Source: Candidatus Uhrbacteria bacterium
Lineage (GTDB): Bacteria > Patescibacteriota > Patescibacteriia > 2-12-FULL-60-25
Direction of reading: 5' to 3'
Length of the DNA: 9,720 bases
Assembly (NCBI GenBank): GCA_009691315.1
Contig: SICT01000037.1
Span: 1 to 9,720 of the forward strand
Under the pieces are notes generated by a model. The model saw only the letters and a list, made by a program, of their open reading frames with translations. It had not been told where the DNA came from and searched no databases. This document shows positions 5,142 to 9,720 of this stretch, in pieces. How positions within the stretch are numbered: position 1 is the stretch's first letter; every line of letters starts with the position of its first letter. The translations under genes and the position numbers were made by a program.

Positions 5142-7310
5142 TTACTCGTACGCTGGCAGAGAGTGGAAGTCGTACGGACCAAAGGTCACGCATGGCAGTT
5201 GGTCGACTGATCCCGAGAAGAAGAGTTGGTTCTTCGGGAGATTGGTCAGCCGCCACTCGACGCTGGGCGTTGGGGTGCAGTGCTGGGGGAAGTTTCCGAT
5301 GGTCGCCAGATTTCCTTTGAATCCCCAATCTGGATGAGCCTTGGAGAAGAAATTGCCGACAAAGGGATCGATGGCGACTTTGGCGTCACAGCGATACCAA
5401 TGGTTTGCCATCGCTTCCATCTTGGTCGACCCGGTATTTTGGCAATTTACCGCCTGCCAACCTTCGTCATACAAGACGTAAGGTTCGTTGGCCTGCCACA
5501 CAAAGGGTTGATCGAGCACGCGGAATTCGTAGCGAATGCCAGGCGGCTGATTCATCCCCATGTCAACGGGTTTTTGGCAGGCAGGCGAGGCCAGACAATC
5601 CGCATCTGCACAATCGACTTTGCCATCGCAGTCATCATCGATGGTGTTGTCGCAGGTTTCGGTAAACGGATGGCAGTTCAAGCTCCAGTCGCAGTTCGGA
5701 GCCTGACAGACACGATATCCGTTTGCGCCACACACGGTCACGCAGTTAGCTCCGTGCTTGCCGAGCGGACACAGGAAGATCTCATCGATCTGTCCGTTGC
5801 CATCATCGTCTGCGCCATTGCACACTTCTGGCATGCCTGGCACAGGTGCGGCCATGTCTTTGATCGGAACTCCCAGATCTTTGGGAGAGGCGGCCAGGTC
5901 AGTCGACGGTGCCATGGGCAGGTTCAGATCCTTCGGGACAGCGAGATCCTGAGACACTCCGAGATCTCGTGGCATGGAGAAATCTGGAGTCCCGAGATCG
6001 ATCACTGGACCAGAAGGATGGTGCAGACATTGGGCGATCGTCTGCGGCGTGAGCATGGGTCCACGCGGATAGGTCACGGCGTTAAGAACGCTCGGGTCAA
6101 CCTCGATCACATCGTCAGTTTGATATCCCAGAGCGACGAAGGTTGGCCAGTTGAAGATGGGCAAGCGCTGGCCGTTGGACACGATGCAGGTTTCGCTTTG
6201 ACCACGGCCTTTGACCAGCGTCCCATCGCGCATGCGGCGGAGTCCGCGATCAAGATAGTGCGCCAGGTAGAACGGTCGCTCATTGGCTGGACGCACCACG
6301 ATCTGCCAGGACTCCCATCCCCAAGAACTGAAAGCTTCCTCGGAGATAAACGCATAGCGTTTGGGTTCGGGCTGATCACGGATTTCGTACACGGCCGGAG
6401 CATCGTCGAACTTGATCACACGAGTATCGGTGAGTTCACGCGTGTACGGCGAACCATTCGCGTAGCAGGACAGCTCCTCGGTCGGTACGATGATGTATCG
6501 CCCAACCAAGTGATCATCCCACACGTCATCGGGCGAGAGTTTGTGGAGAGCGAGGTCAGGGCCGACCATCCAGATCTGATTCAGGTCACTTCTATTTTGG
6601 AGAAGCGTGCCAGCCGGATGAGAGCGCACCAGAATGTCGCTGGTCATGAGGGTCGTGAGGAACTCCGCGGGACTCGCGAACCAGCGACGCTGGGACGGGG
6701 TCGTGTCATACCCACGAAACCAGTTCATATCGACCTTGGCGGCATCTGACATGCTTTGCAGACGGATGCCGAAGTGGAGATGTTCGGCGCCATCACCATT
6801 CTTGGCGTCGTTTTCCACGTAGCCAAGCATGGTATCTGGACTCACACTGTCGCCGGCCTTGATGGGCAGCGGATCTTTCCCATTCAGGTCATGGGTCGGG
6901 CGGAGATGGCCGTAGATGGACAGGAAGCCTGTCACTTCGACTTCCGAACCGATCCCATTTCGGACACGCTTGGGCTTTTCCAAGCGGTGTTCGACGACTG
7001 CGACGAGCGTGCCGTAGCCGGAAGCTGGGCGATAGACACGCAGGGTGCCGCAGGCGACGGGGTAGATGGGTCGGCCTTCCGGGAGCTTGATGTCGCGGCC
7101 CAGGTGGTTGCCATCTGTCAGAAAATCTCGATTCTGATACAGATGGTTGAACTCCTCCTCCTTGAGGGTCGGGAACAGCACTTTGCCGACGTTGCAGTCG
7201 ATGAGCGACTGTTCGTTCGACGGTTCCGCATCTTCGATCACGACGCTGGCTCGACAGCCGATGAGGATGAGCAAGAAGAGCAGGACGAACAGGGACAGGC
7301 GGGTCTTCAT
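5142..7310 (-). CDS. Mosaic lipoprotein with M23 metallopeptidase, beta-rich repeats and MopE-type Cys/Asp motifs
   Basis: Of 722 residues, the first 19 form a lipoprotein signal (KTR, hydrophobic core, lipobox LIGC with Cys19). Residues about 60-185 are an M23/LytM peptidase with all zinc ligands: H69 and D73 in HLGRD, YGHL at 133-136, and H177/H179 in EHLHF. M23 enzymes cut peptidoglycan cross-bridges. Three related beta-rich repeats follow, near 234-290, 295-357 and 363-418. A linker at 438-490 repeats DL and P at short intervals. Residues 495-580 carry EVCNGADDDGNGQIDE and ETCDNTIDDDCDG, the putative metal-binding motif seen in MopE-type proteins. Residues 590-722 are an unknown Cys- and Trp-containing domain. 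I chose ATG 7310 over the frame's first ATG (7382) because the signal peptide starts there and GAGAGG (7322-7317) sits 6 nt upstream. The gene is GC-richer than recA by eye, suggesting transfer or a different codon history. Confidence 0.85.
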   Translation of the reverse strand: MKTRLSLFVLLFLLILIGCRASVVIEDAEPSNEQSLIDCNVGKVLFPTLKEEEFNHLYQNRDFLTDGNHLGRDIKLPEGRPIYPVACGTLRVYRPASGYGTLVAVVEHRLEKPKRVRNGIGSEVEVTGFLSIYGHLRPTHDLNGKDPLPIKAGDSVSPDTMLGYVENDAKNGDGAEHLHFGIRLQSMSDAAKVDMNWFRGYDTTPSQRRWFASPAEFLTTLMTSDILVRSHPAGTLLQNRSDLNQIWMVGPDLALHKLSPDDVWDDHLVGRYIIVPTEELSCYANGSPYTRELTDTRVIKFDDAPAVYEIRDQPEPKRYAFISEEAFSSWGWESWQIVVRPANERPFYLAHYLDRGLRRMRDGTLVKGRGQSETCIVSNGQRLPIFNWPTFVALGYQTDDVIEVDPSVLNAVTYPRGPMLTPQTIAQCLHHPSGPVIDLGTPDFSMPRDLGVSQDLAVPKDLNLPMAPSTDLAASPKDLGVPIKDMAAPVPGMPEVCNGADDDGNGQIDEIFLCPLGKHGANCVTVCGANGYRVCQAPNCDWSLNCHPFTETCDNTIDDDCDGKVDCADADCLASPACQKPVDMGMNQPPGIRYEFRVLDQPFVWQANEPYVLYDEGWQAVNCQNTGSTKMEAMANHWYRCDAKVAIDPFVGNFFSKAHPDWGFKGNLATIGNFPQHCTPTPSVEWRLTNLPKNQLFFSGSVDQLPCVTFGPYDFHSLPAYE

Positions 7311-7316
7311 GACGTA

Positions 7317-7322
7317 CCTCTC
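7317..7322 (-). promoter_or_regulatory. Ribosome binding site deciding the M23 lipoprotein start
   Basis: GAGAGG on the minus strand lies 6 nt before ATG 7310. It is one of the clearest Shine-Dalgarno sequences in the window. The 24 codons between ATG 7382 and ATG 7310 run through leader hairpins and would put a charged stretch ahead of the signal peptide. Confidence 0.7.
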
Positions 7323-7344
7323 ATGCGTTGAGTTGTAAGGAGCG

Positions 7345-7404
7345 CGGGCGAAAGCCCGTTCCTTGCATCCGCTACGCGTCACGGATGCAAGTCAGGGGGC
7401 TTTC
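7345..7404 (-). promoter_or_regulatory. Structured leader with two mutually exclusive folds
   Basis: TTGCATCCG (7363-7371) and CGGATGCAA (7382-7390) form a perfect 9-bp stem. GAAAGCCC (7350-7357) can pair with GGGCTTTC (7397-7404), enclosing that stem, or locally as CGGGC-GAAA-GCCCG (7345-7358). On the minus strand this is the leader of the M23 lipoprotein gene. It could be a regulatory switch, a processing site or simply a nested palindromic repeat. No known riboswitch motif is recognised. Confidence 0.45.
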
Positions 7405-7409
7405 TTAAA

Positions 7410-7437
7410 AGTATTGAGTATTCAGTATTGGGTATGC
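7410..7437. repeat. 7-bp tandem repeat, about four copies
   Basis: The units AGTATTG, AGTATTC, AGTATTG and GGTATGC run head to tail. On the minus strand the overlapping register reads YSAATAC. The stretch lies between the small lipoprotein stop and the structured leader and resembles the repeat near 8302-8336. Confidence 0.65.
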
Positions 7438-7445
7438 GGAGGAGA

Positions 7446-7877
7446 CTATGGTTTCAAATTATGTAATAAAATATTTCTTAGTTGAGATTCGTTTTGCGTG
7501 GGATCATCGGGACAGAAAGTGAGCAGGATGGTTTGCCTCTGAAAGTTCCTAGCCAAGACGACGTGGCGAGTGTTGCCCGGCAATGCTTCCATCCGCCACT
7601 CATCGCCTTGGACAGAAATCTGAAGCGGTTCGGCTTTCAGTTCGACGGTGCAACGTTCTGTTGAGAGATTTTCGCTTCCGATGCGCAGGATGTCTCCTTC
7701 TTGTTTGCTGTCCCATCCAGCCGGCAGACGAACCAACGGTCCATGCGGGATGTGAGCCAATTTTTCACAGCCAGCGGCGAGCAAGGCAATCGTGGTTACG
7801 AGAAGAATGAGACGAGATGAAGTGTGATGGATCATAGTAAAGGGAAAGCGTGCTTGGGGCGGATGAGGGGAAATCAT
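7446..7877 (-). CDS. Small lipoprotein of unknown function
   Basis: The frame gives 143 residues. A hydrophobic segment (about 22-36) ends in the lipobox LAAGC with Cys37, so the product should be lipid-anchored on the outer face of the membrane. The mature part (about 106 residues) is probably beta-rich, with Cys77 and Cys121 able to form a disulfide and no catalytic motif I recognise. Two starts are possible. ATG 7877 has AAGGGG 6 nt upstream but gives a long n-region and sits in a hairpin. ATG 7835 gives a normal signal peptide (MIHHTSSRLILLV) but has no Shine-Dalgarno. I keep the first because of its ribosome site, without certainty. The gene lies 135 bp upstream of the M23 lipoprotein on the same strand and may be transcribed with it, although a structured leader lies between. 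The stop is TAG. Confidence 0.7.
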   Translation of the reverse strand: MISPHPPQARFPFTMIHHTSSRLILLVTTIALLAAGCEKLAHIPHGPLVRLPAGWDSKQEGDILRIGSENLSTERCTVELKAEPLQISVQGDEWRMEALPGNTRHVVLARNFQRQTILLTFCPDDPTQNESQLRNILLHNLKP

Positions 7878-7887
7878 CAGCCGCCCC
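7856..7887 (-). promoter_or_regulatory. Hairpin covering the ribosome site and first start of the small lipoprotein gene
   Basis: GGGGCGG+ATGA (7856-7866) pairs with TCAT+CCGCCCC (7874-7877 and 7881-7887), 11 bp in all with a 3-nt bulge and a 7-nt loop. On the minus strand it hides most of the AAGGGG site (7890-7885, with the G-run in the stem) and the ATG at 7877-7875. It may limit translation from that start. Confidence 0.5.
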
Positions 7888-8260
7888 TTAAAGGAAATGA
7901 GCCAACATCCTCCGGAAGAAAGTGCAGAGATCTGAGATTGGATTTCGCATCTCTAGATCAGCGCGGTCGTTGATGACCAGCGGGGAAAATTTTCCCGTAT
8001 GCCTCATCAAAGTGCGCTCCAGGCAATTTCTGTATGAAACGAAAGGACGAATGCATGGAAGGGGAGACGTATCAGTCACGAATGGATAGAGCAGTACCTG
8101 CGTGACCGATGCGTGGCATACAAGCGGGCCGGGCCTCCCGAATGACGCCTGGGGGTGTGTGCAAAACAATCGTTCTCGTTTGTGAAGTGGATGCGATGTA
8201 GGTTCGTGGAAAGGCCTTGCGACCTTGATTCCAGAATAAGGTGGCCAGAAAACAGGGTCA
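7888..8260. other. GC-richer stretch without a credible gene; nested inverted repeats
   Basis: A 143-codon minus-strand frame (7888-8319) exists, but its translation is rich in Pro, His, Phe, Cys and Arg and poor in Gly and Ala, unlike a folded protein. Complementary pairs occur in nested order: TCGCATC 7945-7951 with GATGCGA 8190-8196; CCCGTATGCC 7994-8003 with GGCATAC 8116-8122 plus GGG after a 4-nt bulge; a short CATC/GATG pair; and GTCACG with CGTGAC around a GCAG/CTGC hairpin. A 14-bp palindrome GGGAAAATTTTCCC is at 7983-7996. Pairs of 6 or 7 bp are expected by chance, so a structured RNA is only a possibility. No tmRNA, RNase P or SRP signature is seen. Confidence 0.4.
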
Positions 8261-8261
8261 A

Positions 8262-8301
8262 TTTTTTTGTTTGTCTTGTCTAACAAGGACAAAATAAAAA
8301 A
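8262..8301. repeat. Imperfect AT-rich inverted repeat
   Basis: Positions 8262-8279 (T-run then GTTTGTCTTGT) pair with 8283-8301 (ACAAGGAC then an A-rich run), about 16 bp with two mismatches and one bulge around a 3-nt loop. The T-run comes before the stem and the A-run after it on both strands, the reverse of an intrinsic terminator. Confidence 0.45.
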
Positions 8302-8336
8302 GAAAATATCAAATACCAAGCATCAAATTTCAAATA
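8302..8336. repeat. Degenerate 7-bp tandem repeat, five copies
   Basis: GAAAATA, TCAAATA, CCAAGCA, TCAAATT and TCAAATA follow each other in exact 7-bp register. The consensus YCAANNN matches the minus-strand reading of the repeat at 7410-7437. The stretch lies 32 bp past the comEC stop. No terminator with a T-run is evident for comEC in the rest of this AT-rich spacer. Confidence 0.6.
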
Positions 8337-8367
8337 AATTTCGAAAAAATATTTAAATATTCACGAT

Positions 8368-9666
8368 TTAGATTTCGTCAGATATGTCTGACAGTCGCGT
8401 GTTACTGGACATGGGAACCGGAAAAGAGTCGTTTGCCTCGTGGATAAGTCGTTTTTTTCTCTGTATCCAGCTCCAAAAGAGATAGAGAACGCCGTAACTC
8501 ACGACGAGAGTGGTGAAGGATGTGGATAGATGAGACCAAGCTCCAAATGGAATGATTGTTGGGAGATGAGCCACTAACAGCAAGAGTTGTAGGAAGCCGC
8601 GTGCGGGGAGCGTCAAAATAAAAACAGGGGACAGGAGAGCGAGTGTGCCCAAGCCCATGATCCAGGGAACGAGCGGGAGAGCGAGCAGGCTGGTGAGCAC
8701 GCCGAGGAGGGTTAGTTGGCCAAAGGCCCAGGCTGTATACGGAATCGTCATAAGCGTTGCGCCAAGCGAAGCCGCTAAAATTGTTCTGACAGATGTCCAA
8801 GAAATCCATTTTTTTAATTGTTCATCAAACCACGGCGTCCAGATCAAGAGTCCGGCCATAGCCAGAAATGACAGCGCAAAACTGGCATCATAGAACAGAG
8901 CCCAGGGTTGCCAAACGGTGAACACAACGGCAGCGATCAGGAGCAGGCGCGACGGTTTGGGAATACGTCCAACGAGCGGAGCGAATTCAATCAGCCAACC
9001 CATGACGGCGGCCCGCATGACCGAGGCGTAGGGATTTACAAACAAAACAAAAGCGATGAGCGCGAGGGAAAGTCCGATAAAAGCAAAGCGTCGCGGGAGT
9101 CTGAGGCCGAGCAGAACCGGCATGATCATCACAACAATGATCGTGACGTTTGATCCGGACACGGCCACAATATGTAGGAGTCCGGCGCGGCGAAATTCAT
9201 CTTTCAACGTTTTAGAAAAGCCACGCTCACCATATAAAATGCCGGTGAGCAGAGCTGCTTGGTCTGGTGGAAAGATTTTATTTGCACGTTCTGTTAGCCA
9301 CACCCGTCCATGGCCCAGCCAATAGCGCGGATCTTCCGGATTTGAAATCGTGACACTGTTTGAGGCATAGGCCAGTCCTTTGGAAGAAAATGGGATCAGG
9401 CCGCGCGGTAAAGAAGATCTTACGCTATCAAAGCGCCACAGTCCGAGCACGATCGCGAGCAGACAGACGCCGATCACCCGCATCCAAAGAGATTTCCAAC
9501 CGATAAAGAGAAGAAGAATGGCACACATGGTCGCGACCGAAATGGCAAATAGATCAATCGTTTGATAAGGGATGAGACTGTGCAGAGCAATGCCAATCAA
9601 AAATGCGCCCCCAGTCCAACCGGCCATGGCGCCGATTGTTTGCGGAGCATGAAGTGAAAATTTCAC
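8368..9666 (-). CDS. comEC: ComEC/Rec2-type DNA uptake channel, short form
   Basis: This 432-residue inner-membrane protein has about ten hydrophobic segments. ComEC carries one strand of incoming DNA across the membrane during natural transformation. The competence domain starts near 135 and shows GILYGERG (142-149), HIVAVSGSNVT (165-175) and SVMRAAVMG (215-223), the usual core signatures. Two or three N-terminal helices (about 11-78) precede it. The DUF4131/OB region is reduced to about 50 residues, and the C-terminal metallo-beta-lactamase-like domain is absent; the protein ends in a Ser/Asp-rich tail. Short forms like this are frequent in CPR bacteria. The start is GTG at 9666-9664, forced by an in-frame TAA at 9675-9673, and no good Shine-Dalgarno is near. 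The spacing suggests an operon with the gene running off the right edge. The nearby recA fits a transformation role. Confidence 0.9.
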   Translation of the reverse strand: MKFSLHAPQTIGAMAGWTGGAFLIGIALHSLIPYQTIDLFAISVATMCAILLLFIGWKSLWMRVIGVCLLAIVLGLWRFDSVRSSLPRGLIPFSSKGLAYASNSVTISNPEDPRYWLGHGRVWLTERANKIFPPDQAALLTGILYGERGFSKTLKDEFRRAGLLHIVAVSGSNVTIIVVMIMPVLLGLRLPRRFAFIGLSLALIAFVLFVNPYASVMRAAVMGWLIEFAPLVGRIPKPSRLLLIAAVVFTVWQPWALFYDASFALSFLAMAGLLIWTPWFDEQLKKWISWTSVRTILAASLGATLMTIPYTAWAFGQLTLLGVLTSLLALPLVPWIMGLGTLALLSPVFILTLPARGFLQLLLLVAHLPTIIPFGAWSHLSTSFTTLVVSYGVLYLFWSWIQRKKRLIHEANDSFPVPMSSNTRLSDISDEI

Positions 9667-9672
9667 AGGATG

Positions 9673-9720
9673 TTAGGCTCTCCCGACTCCAAGATAGGTT
9701 AATCCAGCGCGACGAACCAC
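9673..9720 (-). CDS. C-terminal 15 codons of an upstream gene (partial)
   Basis: Reading the minus strand from the window edge gives VVRRAGLTYLGVGRA and then TAA at 9675-9673, 6 bp before the comEC GTG. The residues look protein-like and the spacing is operonic. It is too short to identify, and it could be chance. Confidence 0.4.
   Translation of the reverse strand: MVRRAGLTYLGVGRA

Noticed and set aside
5226..6749. 507-codon open frame on the plus strand, antisense to the M23 lipoprotein
   Set aside because: It is a product of GC-rich codons in the real gene. The minus-strand reading has a lipobox, zinc ligands, a Shine-Dalgarno and a terminator; the antisense reading shows no domain.
7311..7382. 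Longer start (ATG 7382) for the M23 lipoprotein
   Set aside because: It would put 24 charged residues before the signal peptide and read through the leader hairpins; ATG 7310 has a good Shine-Dalgarno.
8076..8261. 61-codon minus-strand frame inside the non-coding stretch
   Set aside because: It lies in a region already judged non-coding and has no start signal or domain.
7888..8319. 143-codon minus-strand frame whose TAA overlaps the AAGGGG site of the next gene
   Set aside because: The stop/ribosome-site overlap is attractive, but the residue make-up (many Pro, His, Cys, Phe; few Gly, Ala) and lack of any domain point to chance.
1..9720. CRISPR array, tRNA, rRNA or transposase genes
   Set aside because: No regularly spaced identical repeats, cloverleaf, rRNA motifs or transposase domains were seen on either strand.

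Overview
The window looks like chromosomal DNA from a bacterium of the Candidate Phyla Radiation (Patescibacteria, Parcubacteria-like). This is inferred from gene content: RecA, then a four-helix FtsK, then a membrane-anchored RodZ-type HTH protein, close to a short ComEC that lacks the usual OB and metallo-beta-lactamase parts. Several starts also have weak or absent Shine-Dalgarno sequences. The exact lineage cannot be read from the sequence.

Layout. Positions 1-420 (+) hold the 3' end of an unrecognised gene. Positions 421-935 lack a credible protein gene but contain what looks like a complete small-RNA gene: a TTGACG-17-TATCTT promoter, a transcript of about 188 nt whose two ends pair over 24 positions, and a perfect bidirectional terminator. 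A REP-like palindrome follows. Positions 936-5013 (-) form a compact operon read recA > ftsK > HTH/Ig-like membrane protein, with gaps of 32 and 5 bp. Positions 5142-7310 (-) encode a large mosaic lipoprotein with an intact M23 metallopeptidase, three related beta-rich repeats, an Asp-Leu-Pro-rich linker and Cys/Asp-rich motifs of the kind common in myxobacterial exported proteins. It ends in a strong terminator. Upstream of it are a structured leader and a small lipoprotein gene (7446-7877, -) whose start lies in a hairpin. Positions 7888-8367 hold no gene I believe; the GC-richer part has nested inverted repeats and the AT-rich part a 7-bp-period repeat. ComEC fills 8368-9666 (-), and the last 15 codons of another minus-strand gene run off the window end.

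How the parts fit. RecA (strand exchange), FtsK (DNA pumping at the septum) and ComEC (inner-membrane DNA channel) are a core DNA-handling set. The RodZ-like protein probably links DNA or cytoskeleton to the envelope. The two lipoproteins are envelope components and look accessory in composition. The most interesting items are the unclassified structured RNA at about 560-747 and the mosaic M23 lipoprotein.
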